DNA of 64,000 nucleotides, from positions 41,784 through 105,783 of the forward strand of contig JAEUHI010000015.1 in the NCBI GenBank assembly GCA_016795385.1, in the 5' to 3' direction. This DNA is from Verrucomicrobiales bacterium (GTDB lineage: Bacteria > Verrucomicrobiota > Verrucomicrobiia > Verrucomicrobiales > DEV007). Within the stretch, counting starts at the first letter, position 1; the number at the start of each line of letters is the position of its first letter. A program made the position numbers and the translations under genes. Positions 36,348 to 45,976 of the stretch are shown here, in pieces. The notes below the pieces were generated by a model, which ran no database searches, was not told where the DNA came from, and saw only the letters and a list, made by a program, of their open reading frames with translations.

Positions 36348-37289
36348 ATGTCCCTCCCCCGTTGTCTCCTTCTCCTGCTCCTTTCCTCTCTTTTCGCGGC
36401 TTTCCCGGTCGGCGCGCAGGAGGATCCGGAGTCCCCCCAGATCCCCGAGGAACTTCTTGAAGACGAACATCTTCGTGAAGAAATGGGGGTGAACGACTTC
36501 ACCGCCCCCTCGATCCGCAAGATCTTCGAGGATCTCCGGAAGCTCCGCCCGCTCCCCTACGACGAGCTGAAGCGCCCGCTCCCGGAACAGCCGCCACAGG
36601 ATCGGACCAAGCTGGCCCTCATCATGGGTTCGCTTCTGGCCGATGGGTTTTTCGCGGTGGAGGCGGAACAGTTTTTCGACCTGGAACCGATCGGTCGCTC
36701 CCTTCTCAACCACGGGAAGATCCTCGGATCCGGCACGCGGATCTCGAGCCACATGAAAAGCATGCTCGAGAAAGGGGCCGTCGGTCAATGGGACGCCCTG
36801 AAGGAGGAGCTCTATCAGACCCAGAAGGATGTGGAAAAGGAAATGGTCCTGATCCGCGACGTCGACGCGGCGAACCTCATCAGCCTCGGCGGTTGGCTCC
36901 GCGCCCTCGAGATCGCCTGTGCCGCCTCCCTCAATCCCTACGATCCGGCGAAAGCGGCCCTCCTCACCAAACCCGAGATCGTCGAGTATTTCGTGCTGAA
37001 TCTCGAGACGCTCGAGCCCCGCATCCAGAAAAACCAGCTCGTCGGCCGCATCCGCACGCGCTTGCTCGAGATGCAGAAAACCGTCGATCTCCCCGAGGGG
37101 CAGATCCTTTCCGAGGAGGAAGTGACCCAGCTCAGCACGATGGTCGAGGAGCTCGTCGATCAGATCAGCGGCAGCGAACGCATGCTCAAGACCACCCAAA
37201 ACACGGGTGACCCGAAGCCGACCAAACCCGCGCCGGTGAAAACGCCCGCCGCGACCGGCGGTGTGATCTCGGGCGAGGTGCCGGAGTGA
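36348..37289 (+). CDS. Secreted protein of unknown function
   Basis: The 313-residue product has a signal peptide (CLLLLLLSSLFAAFPVGAQ). The mature part is mostly helical with an acidic start (EELLEDEHLREEMG) and a central region of regular helices (IRKIFEDLRKLRPLPYDELK, MEKTVDLPEG-type segments). The last 40 residues are low-complexity Thr/Pro/Lys. It resembles conserved hypothetical proteins of Verrucomicrobiota, but I do not recognise a named domain. Probably periplasmic. Confidence 0.75.
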   Translation: MSLPRCLLLLLLSSLFAAFPVGAQEDPESPQIPEELLEDEHLREEMGVNDFTAPSIRKIFEDLRKLRPLPYDELKRPLPEQPPQDRTKLALIMGSLLADGFFAVEAEQFFDLEPIGRSLLNHGKILGSGTRISSHMKSMLEKGAVGQWDALKEELYQTQKDVEKEMVLIRDVDAANLISLGGWLRALEIACAASLNPYDPAKAALLTKPEIVEYFVLNLETLEPRIQKNQLVGRIRTRLLEMQKTVDLPEGQILSEEEVTQLSTMVEELVDQISGSERMLKTTQNTGDPKPTKPAPVKTPAATGGVISGEVPE

Positions 37290-37429
37290 CGCCGACTCCC
37301 CGCAGCGGGGCCTCGCGTCTCCTTCGCCGATCCGAGGAACGTTTTTTTGCCGGAGGACTGTAACGCGGCCGCAGTTTCGGTGCATCACCGGACGGGATCC
37401 TTCCCGTTCACGTGAATCCAAGCACCCTA

Positions 37430-38362
37430 ATGAAACTCCGCCCTCTGATCTTTGCCTTGGCCTGCGCCGGGGCAAGCTCCCTCCAAGCCATGACCCTCGA
37501 CGAAGAACTCGCCGAATTCCGCGCCATCGGAAACACCTACCTCACCGCGTGGGACAAGTCCGAGTCCGCACCCGAAGAGTTCATCGCCCTGGTCCGGGGC
37601 TATCCCGCGAAAGCCAGGTGGTATCAGGAAACCTACGCCAAATACCGGGCCGAGACCGAAGCCAAAACCGATCTTGGCAGGACGGTGTTTTCCGCTGCGA
37701 AAGGGGCCAAAACCGGGATCGATACGTTCCTCGCAACGGCCGGCGAGTTTGCCGCCGCCTATCCCGGACGTTTCAAGGGGCTCATCGAGAAGGCCAAGGG
37801 CGACGCCGCCTTGGCCGAGTCGGAGAAAACGCCTGGCCACTACCGCGCCGCTCTCGATACCCTCGACCGTGCCGAGTGGATGGTGACCGTGCTCGTGGCC
37901 TTCAACGGCGAAGCGGACCCCATCGCGAAACAATGCGCCAAGGGGATCCTCGAGCTGCGTTCAAGCTATGAAACGAAGGAAGCCGCCCTGATCCGCGCGA
38001 CGGCCCGTGTTGTGAAGGCGCCGGAGGAAATCTATCCCGGCAAAGACCTCGAAACCCTCCGTGCCGGTGTCGCCGCCGCCTGGAGGGAGGCCCATCCCGC
38101 CGATCGCGTGATCGCCGTTGTCTTCGACCAGGCCGATTGGAAACTGAACCGCTTTTCGCGCTGGCACGAGACCGACGCCAAATGGGACCACATCGACAAA
38201 TCCTATCTCGAACTCTCCGTCGTCGTGGAAAAGGACGCCAAAACCGCCCTCATCCACGCGGCCTTCGTCAATCGCGACAACGCCACCGGGGGGATCACCT
38301 TCGGCGTCGATACCAAGGGCGGAAGTTTTGTCACCGACGAGATCGGCAAAGACCAACTCTGA
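37430..38362 (+). CDS. Secreted protein of unknown function
   Basis: The 310-residue product (from ATG 37430; a GTG at 37412 is the alternative) has a signal peptide (LIFALACAGASSLQA). The mature part starts with helices (LDEELAEFRAIGNTYLTAWD) and ends in a beta-rich region (DRVIAVVFDQADWKLNRFSRW, LELSVVVEKDAKTALIHAAF). No catalytic motif is visible. Its stop is directly adjacent to the stop of convergent trpB. Confidence 0.72.
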   Translation: MKLRPLIFALACAGASSLQAMTLDEELAEFRAIGNTYLTAWDKSESAPEEFIALVRGYPAKARWYQETYAKYRAETEAKTDLGRTVFSAAKGAKTGIDTFLATAGEFAAAYPGRFKGLIEKAKGDAALAESEKTPGHYRAALDTLDRAEWMVTVLVAFNGEADPIAKQCAKGILELRSSYETKEAALIRATARVVKAPEEIYPGKDLETLRAGVAAAWREAHPADRVIAVVFDQADWKLNRFSRWHETDAKWDHIDKSYLELSVVVEKDAKTALIHAAFVNRDNATGGITFGVDTKGGSFVTDEIGKDQL

Positions 38363-39574
38363 TCACACGCCGGGCAGGAGATACTTCGCCGCCTGATCGA
38401 CATCCTTGTCGCCGCGACCCGACAAACTCACCACGATGATTTGATCCGGCCGCATCGTGGGAGCCGCCTTCTTCACATGGGCAAGGGCGTGCGAGGTCTC
38501 CAGCGCAGGGATGATTCCCTCGGTGCGGGCGAGCTCGGAAAAGGCATCGAGGGCCTCGTCATCGGTCGCGTAGGTGTAATCGACCCGTCCTTCACTCTGG
38601 AGGAAAGCATGTTCCGGCCCCACCGCCGCGTAATCGAGCCCGGCCGAGACGGAATGGGTTAATTCGATCTGGCCGTCCGCATCGGCGAGGAGCCACGTCT
38701 TCGTGCCCTGAAGGACACCGAGCTTCCCTCCCTGGAAGCGCGCGGCGTGTTCCCCGTGCTTGATCCCGTGGCCACCCGCCTCCACCCCCATCATCTTCAC
38801 GCCTTCGTCGCCAAGGAAAGGATGGAAAAGGCCGATCGCATTGCTCCCGCCGCCGACACAGGCGACGAGGAGATCGGGCAGGCGCTCTTCCCGCTCGAGA
38901 ATCTGGCGGCGCGCCTCGACTCCGATGACCCGGTGGAAATCGCGCACCATCATCGGATAAGGATGCGGCCCAAGGGCGCTGCCGAGGATGTAGTGGGTCG
39001 TGCGAACATTGGTGACCCAGTCGCGGAGGGCCTCGTTGACCGCTTCCTTGAGGGTCTTTTGCCCGGCCTCGACTCCGCGCACTTCGGCACCGAGGAGACG
39101 CATGCGGATGACGTTGAGACGCTGGCGCTCCATGTCTGTCGCGCCCATGTAAACCACACACTCCATCCCGAAACGGGCCGCCACCGTCGCCGTCGCGACC
39201 CCGTGCTGTCCAGCTCCGGTCTCGGCGATGATGCGCTTTTTACCGAGGCGTTTCGCGAGAAGGATCTGGCCGAGGGCATTGTTGATCTTGTGCGCCCCGG
39301 TGTGGAGCAGGTCCTCGCGCTTCAAGTAGATGCGGGCACCGCCGAGTTTCTCCGTCCAGCGCTCCGCGAAGTAAAGCGGCGTCTCGCGACCGCAGAACTC
39401 GGCGAGGAGACGGGAGAGTTCCTCTTGGAACTCCGGATCTTCCTTGGCCTGGAAATACTCGGCCGTGAGCGTGTCGAGCGCCGCCACGAGCGTCTCGGGG
39501 ACAAAACGCCCGCCAAAGGTGCCGAAGTGGCCGCTCGCATCGGGGAGGGCCTGGGAGAGAGTCGCCGTGCTCAT
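38363..39574 (-). CDS. trpB: Tryptophan synthase beta chain
   Basis: TrpB joins indole and serine to tryptophan with PLP. The 403-residue protein has the PLP-lysine motif [27 protein letters not shown], the phosphate-binding loop [17 protein letters not shown] and the C-terminal SLSGRGDKD. It lacks a trpA neighbour; trpC is far away on the other strand, so tryptophan genes are scattered. Length is usual for the family. Confidence 0.97.
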   Translation of the reverse strand: MSTATLSQALPDASGHFGTFGGRFVPETLVAALDTLTAEYFQAKEDPEFQEELSRLLAEFCGRETPLYFAERWTEKLGGARIYLKREDLLHTGAHKINNALGQILLAKRLGKKRIIAETGAGQHGVATATVAARFGMECVVYMGATDMERQRLNVIRMRLLGAEVRGVEAGQKTLKEAVNEALRDWVTNVRTTHYILGSALGPHPYPMMVRDFHRVIGVEARRQILEREERLPDLLVACVGGGSNAIGLFHPFLGDEGVKMMGVEAGGHGIKHGEHAARFQGGKLGVLQGTKTWLLADADGQIELTHSVSAGLDYAAVGPEHAFLQSEGRVDYTYATDDEALDAFSELARTEGIIPALETSHALAHVKKAAPTMRPDQIIVVSLSGRGDKDVDQAAKYLLPGV

Positions 39575-39648
39575 GAAATGGAGTTACGCGTTGAGGAGGA
39601 GAAGTGTTTCGTGGCTCGCAATTTCCCGGGAGAGGTGTATCCTCCCCC

Positions 39649-39744
39649 GTCAGAGGCTGCGGAGTGAAGGCGGGTCAACCCCGCCAGGGCCGGAAGGCAG
39701 CAACGGTCGCTCGTCCTTCATTGCCGCAGTTCTCTGGCATTTTT
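39649..39744 (+). ncRNA. ffs: Small bacterial SRP RNA (4.5S type)
   Basis: The plus strand carries the SRP-RNA apical core GGGCCGGAAGGCAGCAACGG with flanking complementary arms. The 5' GTCAGAGGCTGCGG (39649-39662) pairs with CCGCAGTTCTCTGGC (39724-39738), and GCGGGTCAACCCCGC forms inner structure. The T run after the helix (39740-39744) acts as terminator. With Ffh this RNA targets signal-anchor and exported proteins to the membrane. It sits between trpB and leuC; leuC ends at 39748 on the other strand. Confidence 0.93.
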
Positions 39745-39747
39745 CTT

Positions 39748-41175
39748 TTACGCCGCCGCGACTTCTTCCAGGTGGAAGACCTCGCGGGCGTCGCTGATCA
39801 CTCCGGTCACGGCCGCGGCCGCGACCATCACCGGCGACATGAGGACGGTGCGACCGACCGGACTGCCCTGGCGTCCTTTGAAGTTCCGATTGCTGGAGCT
39901 CGCGCAGAGCTGGTCGCCGACAAGTTTGTCGGGATTCATGGCGAGGCACATGGAACAGCCCGCGCCACGCCATTCGAAGCCGGCTTCGGAGAAAATCTTA
40001 TCGATCCCTTCCTGACGGCAAAGATGATCGACAATCTCGGAGCCCGGCACGGCGATCGCAGTGACCCCGCTCGCCACCTTGTGCCCCTTGAGGTATTTCG
40101 CCGCCTCGCGGAAGTCGGAAAGGCGTCCATTCGTGCAGCTGCCGATGAAACAGACGTCCACCGGCGTGCCGGCGATGGGAGCACCCCCTTCGAGCTTCAT
40201 GTATTCGAGGGCCTCCTCGATGCTCTTCCGCGACTCTTCGTCGGTGGCATCGGCGGGCGAAGGAATCGTCTCGTTCACGAAAATGCCGTGATCCGGAGAG
40301 ATGCCCCACGTCACGGAAGGAGCGATTTCTTCGGCCCGGATGTTCACGACATCGTCGTAGTGGCAGCCGGGGTCCGACGCCACCGCTTTCCAAGAGGCGA
40401 CGGCGGCATCCCACTCCGCGCCCTTCGGCGAGTAGGGACGATCCTTGAGATAGGCGAAGGTTTTCTCGTCGGGATTCACGTAGCCGCAGCGCGCGCCACC
40501 CTCGATCGACATGTTGCAGACCGTCATCCGTTCTTCGACCGAGAAGTTGTCAAAAACACTGCCGCCATATTCGTAGGCGTAGCCGATCCCGCCCTTGGCC
40601 CCGAGCAATTTGATGATGTGGAGGATCACATCCTTCGCGTAGACGCCGGGACGGAGGCTGCCGTCCACATTGATGCGGCGGACCTTGAGTTTGCTGAGCG
40701 CCATCGTCTGGGTGGCCAGCACGTCGCGGATCTGCGTCGTGCCGATGCCAAAGGCGATCGCGCCGAAAGCCCCGTGGGTGGCGGTGTGCGAGTCGCCGCA
40801 GGCGATCGTGGTGCCCGGCTGGGTGATGCCCTGCTCCGGCCCGACGACGTGCACGATGCCCTGGCCGCCGCTGCCGATGTCGAAGAATTTCACACCGAAC
40901 TCGGCGCAGTTCTTCCGCAGCGCCTGGATCATCTCCTGGGCGAGGACATCCTCGAAGGGCTCCACCTGGTTCTTCGTCGGCACGATGTGATCGACCGTGG
41001 CGAACGTCCGGTGCGGGTATTTCACCTTCAGCCCGAGATCCCGGAGCATGCCGAACGCCTGAGGGCTAGTCACCTCGTGGATGAGATGCGTGCCGATGAG
41101 CAGCTGCGTTTGACCATTGGCGAGCTGCCTCACCGCGTGCGCGTTCCAGACTTTTTCGAACAAACTTTGACTCAT
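39748..41175 (-). CDS. leuC: 3-isopropylmalate dehydratase large subunit
   Basis: LeuC, with LeuD, isomerises isopropylmalate in leucine synthesis using a [4Fe-4S] cluster. The 475-residue protein shows the aconitase-type motifs: VDHIVPTKN near the start, [13 protein letters not shown], the cluster cysteines in [12 protein letters not shown] and GCSMCLAMN, and [13 protein letters not shown]. No leuD follows within the window; it must lie elsewhere. Start 41175 matches the family. Confidence 0.97.
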   Translation of the reverse strand: MSQSLFEKVWNAHAVRQLANGQTQLLIGTHLIHEVTSPQAFGMLRDLGLKVKYPHRTFATVDHIVPTKNQVEPFEDVLAQEMIQALRKNCAEFGVKFFDIGSGGQGIVHVVGPEQGITQPGTTIACGDSHTATHGAFGAIAFGIGTTQIRDVLATQTMALSKLKVRRINVDGSLRPGVYAKDVILHIIKLLGAKGGIGYAYEYGGSVFDNFSVEERMTVCNMSIEGGARCGYVNPDEKTFAYLKDRPYSPKGAEWDAAVASWKAVASDPGCHYDDVVNIRAEEIAPSVTWGISPDHGIFVNETIPSPADATDEESRKSIEEALEYMKLEGGAPIAGTPVDVCFIGSCTNGRLSDFREAAKYLKGHKVASGVTAIAVPGSEIVDHLCRQEGIDKIFSEAGFEWRGAGCSMCLAMNPDKLVGDQLCASSSNRNFKGRQGSPVGRTVLMSPVMVAAAAVTGVISDAREVFHLEEVAAA

Positions 41176-41360
41176 GCTTGGGACCTATTCGGAGATTTTA
41201 GGGCGGGAAGCTAGCATAGCACTTCGCGGAACGGTAACGGAATCTTTTCAACAACCGGGGGGCATCCGGGTCTAAAAAGGCCGTCGGATCGTTGAATTCA
41301 CCGGAAAACCGGTGTAGGAGAGATCTGCCTCCCAAGGCAAAAACCAACTACTGAACCATC

Positions 41361-41738
41361 ATGAAAATGACCCAAGTCATCGAAAAACTGTTCGCCGTCG
41401 CTCTCGTCGGTGCCGCCCTCGCCCTCACCAGCTGCGAGAAGACCATGGAAGGTGTCTCCGAAGACGCCAACAAGGCCGTCGAAGAGGCGAAGAAGGAGGC
41501 TGAAAAAGCCACCGAGGCCGTCAATGAGAAGGTCGAAGAAGTGAAGAAGGAAGCCGAAAAGGCCACCGAAGCGGTGACCGAGAAGGCTGAAGAAGCCAAG
41601 GAAGCCGTCAAGGAAACCGTGAACGAGGCCGCCAAGGCCGTCGAAGCGGCCACCGCTCCCGCTGCTCCGGCCCCTGCACCCGCTCCTGCTGCTCCCGCAC
41701 CGGCTCCGGCTCCCGCACCGGCTCCTGCCAACCAGTAA
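41361..41738 (+). CDS. Amphipathic repeat lipoprotein with Ala/Pro tail
   Basis: The 125-residue product has a signal peptide and lipobox LTSC (Cys about 31). An amphipathic helical part built from about 11-residue repeats follows (KKEAEKATEAV appears twice, then EKAEEAKEAV), a pattern like apolipoprotein or LEA proteins. The tail is alternating Ala-Pro (APAPAPAAPAPAP). It shares the design of the small lipoprotein at 21669-21872. It probably lies along the envelope surface; function unknown. It has its own terminator. Confidence 0.85.
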   Translation: MKMTQVIEKLFAVALVGAALALTSCEKTMEGVSEDANKAVEEAKKEAEKATEAVNEKVEEVKKEAEKATEAVTEKAEEAKEAVKETVNEAAKAVEAATAPAAPAPAPAPAAPAPAPAPAPAPANQ

Positions 41739-41769
41739 TCGGACCCTCACCAAGAGTCCCTTTTTCCCA

Positions 41770-41802
41770 ACTCCGCGTCCTCACCGGGCGCGGAGTTTTT
41801 TT
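41770..41802 (+). terminator. Terminator of the amphipathic lipoprotein gene
   Basis: ACTCCGCG (41770-41777) pairs perfectly with CGCGGAGT (41789-41796), followed by a T run to 41802. Confidence 0.9.
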
Positions 41803-41824
41803 GTGCTCCGGGATCGGAGGGCCG

Positions 41825-42319
41825 TCAATTCAGGTTTCCCGCCGCCGATCCCAGGATCCCTACGGCAATGCCAACAATGATGATGACGACGTAGAGGACA
41901 AGAAGCAGAAGCATCACGATTCCGACGTACTTCCAGAATCCGCGCTGCTCATTGAGGGCCGCGACGAGATTCCGTTCCGACGGTGCCGCCGAGAGGTCTC
42001 GGATCCGGGCAGCGAATTTCCCCAGCTTGATCGCGGGGTAAAAGTAGAAAATCGCCATCGCAACATACAAGGCACCAAACACGACAAAGCTGCCCACGCC
42101 CGCTACCTGATTTAAGTGATTCTTGCCGTACATCCCGACCGAACCGGAGAAAACCCCCAGGCCGATCATGATGAGACCCCCGAGGGAGAGAAACACCGCC
42201 CCCACCCAGAGGAGCACCGAAAGAAACAATACCCAGCCCCGGGTACGCCTCAATTGATCAACGACGGCAGCGCTGACCGCCTCTTGGGAATACGCATAAG
42301 AAAGAGAAGGCGCATCCAT
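41825..42319 (-). CDS. Small multi-pass membrane protein (DUF5362-like)
   Basis: The 164-residue product has about four membrane helices (GWVLFLSVLLWVGAVFLSLGG; IMIGLGVFSGSVG; FVVFGALYVAMAIFYFYPAI; YVGIVMLLLLVLYVVIIIVG). A short soluble loop between the third and fourth (KFAARIRDLSAAPSERNLVAALNEQRGFWK) matches the small DUF5362-like membrane proteins. ATG 42319 begins the recognisable protein; the much longer open frame upstream is on the opposite strand of the ceramidase gene. Function unknown. Confidence 0.75.
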   Translation of the reverse strand: MDAPSLSYAYSQEAVSAAVVDQLRRTRGWVLFLSVLLWVGAVFLSLGGLIMIGLGVFSGSVGMYGKNHLNQVAGVGSFVVFGALYVAMAIFYFYPAIKLGKFAARIRDLSAAPSERNLVAALNEQRGFWKYVGIVMLLLLVLYVVIIIVGIAVGILGSAAGNLN

Positions 42320-42448
42320 GCCCGAAGTTCTATCGGATCCGAGCCAACGCGGGAAGCTCCAATTTAGGTCATCGATCCTCCCATTGCGGCGGATTCCCGC
42401 CATGGGGAACCCTTGCCGGAGATTTCCTTGCTCCGGTAAACTCTCTCC

Positions 42449-43903
42449 ATGAATCGCGTGTTCGTTTTCTGTCTCCTCTTCCTCTTTGGCTTCACGATCG
42501 TTCCCGCCGACGCAGGACCGCTCCGCGCCGGTGCCGACGTCACGGACATCACCCCGCTGCCCGAGCATTTCCCGATCTCCACGGCCGGATCGATGGCCGC
42601 GACTTTCTACGACTCGACCGAGGAGCGCATCCACTGCCGCACCCTCATGCTCGGCGACGAAAAAACCCTCGTCAGTTTCACCTTGGTCGATTCCTGCCTG
42701 ATCCCCCGCGAGCTCGCCGACTCGGCCAAACGGATCGCCTCGGAGAAAACGGGGATCCCGGCGGAGCACTTCACCATCGCCGCGACCCACACCCATTCCG
42801 CCCCGACCGCCACGCCGGCTTTCCAATCGAATCCCTCGGTCGCCTATCAGATCTACCTTGCCGAGCAGATCGCCCATTCCATCGCCGCGGCCTTCGCGAA
42901 ACTCGAACCCGCCGAAGCGGGCTGGGCGGTCGGGGAAAACCGCGAACAGGTCTTCAACCGCCGTTGGTTCGTCACCGAGCCCTACGCCAATCCCTTCGGC
43001 GACACGACCGACGAGGTGCGCATGAATCCCGGCTACAACAAGGGTGGCGGCAAGGTCTCGAAACCGGCGGGCCCCGTCGATCCGACGATTCCCCTGCTTG
43101 CGGTGCGATCCTCACAAGGCGAAAAGAAGCCCATCGGTCTCCTCGCCAACTACGCCCTCCACTACGTCGGCAATCCTCCGCGTACCGCGGATGGAAAAGC
43201 CCAACTCTCGGGGGATTACTTCGACCGCTTCGCCAAGGTCATGGCCGAAAAGGTCGCGCCCGGACGCGAGGACTATGTCGCGATCCTGTCGAACGGCACC
43301 AGCGGTGACATCAACAACAACAATTTCGCCGAACCGGCGCCGGAGAAAAAGTACGAACCCGGCGAAAAGATGATGGAGGTCGCGAAGTCCGTCGCCGACT
43401 CCGCTTACACGGCCTTTGCAAAGATCGAATACCGGACCGATCTCCCCATCGCCGTTGCCGCGCGCGAACTCGATCTCGGCGTGCGCAAGCCCGACGCGAC
43501 CGATCTTGCCCGCGCCCACGAGATCCTGAGCAGCCCCGAGCAGCTCATCAACGGCAACCTCAAGCCGGTCGAGGCCATCTACGCCCGCGAGACCCTGCAA
43601 CTGCGTGAGTATCCCGACACCGTGCCAGTGCGCCTGCAGGCCTATCGCCTCGGCGATCTCTGCATCCTCACGACGCCCTGCGAGACCTTCGTCGAGATCG
43701 GGCTCGAGCTCAAGAAACTCAGTCCCTTCGGCACGACCATGGTGATCGAACTGGCCAACGGCTACAACGGCTACCTGCCGACTCCGCAGCAGCACGGCTG
43801 GGGCGGCTACGAGACCTGGCGGGCGAAGTCGAGCTACCTCGAAGTCGAGGCCTCGGTGAAAATGATCGCGGCGTTCAAGGAGTTGTTCGGGGAATTGGAT
43901 TGA
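42449..43903 (+). CDS. Secreted neutral/alkaline ceramidase-like protein
   Basis: The 484-residue product has a signal peptide (FCLLFLFGFTIVPADAG), then AGADVTDITP at the mature start, the metal-site motif AATHTHSAP and an NGTSGDINNNNF segment with a histidine in LHYVG. This matches the neutral/alkaline non-lysosomal ceramidase superfamily, abundant as secreted proteins in planctomycetes and Verrucomicrobiota, where substrate need not be ceramide. Two genes may be co-transcribed with the next gene (67 bases between). Confidence 0.85.
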   Translation: MNRVFVFCLLFLFGFTIVPADAGPLRAGADVTDITPLPEHFPISTAGSMAATFYDSTEERIHCRTLMLGDEKTLVSFTLVDSCLIPRELADSAKRIASEKTGIPAEHFTIAATHTHSAPTATPAFQSNPSVAYQIYLAEQIAHSIAAAFAKLEPAEAGWAVGENREQVFNRRWFVTEPYANPFGDTTDEVRMNPGYNKGGGKVSKPAGPVDPTIPLLAVRSSQGEKKPIGLLANYALHYVGNPPRTADGKAQLSGDYFDRFAKVMAEKVAPGREDYVAILSNGTSGDINNNNFAEPAPEKKYEPGEKMMEVAKSVADSAYTAFAKIEYRTDLPIAVAARELDLGVRKPDATDLARAHEILSSPEQLINGNLKPVEAIYARETLQLREYPDTVPVRLQAYRLGDLCILTTPCETFVEIGLELKKLSPFGTTMVIELANGYNGYLPTPQQHGWGGYETWRAKSSYLEVEASVKMIAAFKELFGELD

Positions 43904-43970
43904 GGAAAGTTGGTCCGGGACTCGACACGGCCGCGGAAAATCGTCATGCTCGCCCGAATCAAACGAGGCG

Positions 43971-45902
43971 ATGAGCGATCCGCGAAACCCAACCCAAACG
44001 GCAGGAAAACGACCGCTGTTTTTCGTCCTCGCCGGGTTTCTCGCCGGTACGGCGATGGGAGTCGCGCTCGGCGGAGCCTGGCTCTCGCGAAGCGCGACAC
44101 CTGATCCCGAGGAGTCAGCCGAAGAAAACGCGGTCACCTTTGCGGGTGCTTCCGACACCTCGAAAGGCCCCGCCTCCGACACAATGTCCCGGCTGCTCGA
44201 GACCGGACGCACCGTAGGCATCGAACAAACCCGGAACGTGCTGGCCTTCGTCGATGCCCTCAAGCCCGGCGAATATGAAGCCCGCCTCAACGAGGCCTTG
44301 GCCCGGCGCAAGGGCAACCAAGGCTACGAGCTGATCGAAGGCCTCTATCAAAAGTGGGTTGAAAAGGATCGCCCGGCCGCGCTCAACCATGCGCTGGGTC
44401 TCAAGGGCAAGGACCGCAAGACGGCGCTCACAGCGGTTCTGACCGCTTGGGCGGCCAAGGAGCCCTATGAGACACTCGCCTGGATTGAAGAACATGACAA
44501 AAACGACGAAACCCGGTCAGCCCTCTACAACGTGTTCCGCACGATCGCGCAGACGGATCCGGAAGAGGCCATCGCCCTCGCCGAGCGCAACTCCAACTAT
44601 TCGAACGGGAGGATGAATATCAGCACCGGCTACCTCTATGCGATCTGGGCGGAGACCGATCCCCGTGCCGCGGCAACCAAGGCCCTCGCGATCCCGAATT
44701 CCCAGGAGCGGAGCGGCGCGCTCTGGTCGCTCGCCTCGGCGTGGGCGCAGGCGGATCCGGCGGCTGCCTGGGATTGGGGTCTCACCCTAGAACGGGCCGG
44801 CGACCGCAACGCGGTCTTCCGGAATATCATCACCGCGGTCACAAACGACGGGGACACAAGTCAGGCGATCGCGTTCCTCGATTCCCTTCCTCCCGGCCAG
44901 GGGCGCAGTGAGGCGATGCAGCAGGTCGCCTCCGTTCTCGCCAATTCCGATCCCGAGGAGGCCTTCGCCTTCGTGATGGAGCACGCGGTGAACGACCGCG
45001 ACCGGCAGGCGGTCTCGAATGTGCTCCAGCAGTGGGCGAAGGCCGATCCCGCCAAGGCCTTCGAGATCGCGCTGGACGAACTCGAGCCCGGCAACGCACG
45101 GCGCAACGCCCTCCAATCCGTCATCACCGAGGTCGCCAACCGCGACCCCGCGCTCGCCCGGGAAATGCTGGAAAAACTCGAGGGCAAGGATCTGGAGAAT
45201 ATCGCCTACTCGGCGGCCAATGCCCTGGCGCGGCAGGACCGCGAAGGCGCGCTCGCCTGGGCCGAGGCGCTTCCCGAGGGAGACCTCCAGGGAAACGCTC
45301 TCTCCAGCATCTTTTCGGAATGGGGACGTGAGGACCCGCTTCAGGCCGTGAACCGTGGACTCAAGATCGAAGATGCAAAGGTGCGCCAGCGCAGTCTCGG
45401 CAACGCACTGGGTTCATGGGCCTATCAAGATGCCGTTGATGCCATGACCTGGGCCGTGGAGAACCTCGCGAAAGAAGATCAGGAAACCCTCATCCCCCAA
45501 TCGCTTCTCTATCAATGGGTCGATCAGGATGCAAAAGCCGCGTCCGAATGGGTTGCCGCCCTGCCCGAGGGCAAATTGCGCAACCGATCGGTCTCCAATC
45601 TGGTCTCGAGTTGGGCCAACAGCGATCTGGTCGCGACGGGCGAGTGGATCAAACAGCTTCCCAAAGGCGAGTCGCGGGATGAAGCGGCGCAGCGATACGC
45701 CTCCCAGGTCTTCGAGACCGATCCCGAGGCCGCCCTCGCCTGGGCCGGATCGATCGGGAACGAGGAGAATCGCATCAGCCAGATGCAGAGCTTCGCGCAA
45801 CAATATCTTCGGACTTCTCCCGAAAAAGCGAAACGCTGGATCGCCAACAGTTCGCTGCCGCCGGAGAAGCAGGCGGAGCTGTTGAAGGCGGCGGATCGGT
45901 AG
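43971..45902 (+). CDS. Membrane-anchored helical-repeat protein (WA-DP-A repeats)
   Basis: The 643-residue product has one N-terminal membrane helix (FFVLAGFLAGTAMGVALGGAW). The rest consists of about 15 or more repeats of 30-40 residues of the form W-A-x-x-D-P-x-x-A-x-x-W/F-A-x-x-L-P-x-G-x-x-R-x-x-A, for example WAQADPAAAWDWGLTL and WAKADPAKAFEIALDEL. This predicts a solenoid of paired helices in the periplasm, seen widely in Verrucomicrobiota. A protein-binding scaffold role is likely but unproven. GAGG precedes the ATG closely. Confidence 0.8.
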   Translation: MSDPRNPTQTAGKRPLFFVLAGFLAGTAMGVALGGAWLSRSATPDPEESAEENAVTFAGASDTSKGPASDTMSRLLETGRTVGIEQTRNVLAFVDALKPGEYEARLNEALARRKGNQGYELIEGLYQKWVEKDRPAALNHALGLKGKDRKTALTAVLTAWAAKEPYETLAWIEEHDKNDETRSALYNVFRTIAQTDPEEAIALAERNSNYSNGRMNISTGYLYAIWAETDPRAAATKALAIPNSQERSGALWSLASAWAQADPAAAWDWGLTLERAGDRNAVFRNIITAVTNDGDTSQAIAFLDSLPPGQGRSEAMQQVASVLANSDPEEAFAFVMEHAVNDRDRQAVSNVLQQWAKADPAKAFEIALDELEPGNARRNALQSVITEVANRDPALAREMLEKLEGKDLENIAYSAANALARQDREGALAWAEALPEGDLQGNALSSIFSEWGREDPLQAVNRGLKIEDAKVRQRSLGNALGSWAYQDAVDAMTWAVENLAKEDQETLIPQSLLYQWVDQDAKAASEWVAALPEGKLRNRSVSNLVSSWANSDLVATGEWIKQLPKGESRDEAAQRYASQVFETDPEAALAWAGSIGNEENRISQMQSFAQQYLRTSPEKAKRWIANSSLPPEKQAELLKAADR

Positions 45903-45930
45903 TGACGCGGTTTTGTCAGGCAAGGTATTC

Positions 45931-45973
45931 TTGGGCTTCAGCCCGCAACGACCTTCCCGCGGGCTGAAGCCCA
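45931..45973. repeat. Inverted repeat of REP type after the repeat-protein gene
   Basis: GGGCTTCAGCCCGC (about 45933-45946) and GCGGGCTGAAGCCC (45959-45972) form a perfect inverted repeat around a 12-base loop. Each arm is itself close to a palindrome (GGGCT..AGCCC). This resembles REP/BIME elements. It lies between convergent stops and could act as a bidirectional stop, though no T run follows. Confidence 0.6.
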
Positions 45974-45976
45974 GGA

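Noticed and set aside
39604..41214. Plus-strand open frame (about 536 codons) opposite leuC
   Set aside because: It overlaps leuC completely and the SRP RNA; the protein has no family features.
42320..42877. Upstream extension of the small membrane protein gene
   Set aside because: It is antisense to the ceramidase-like gene and the encoded part is low complexity without helices.
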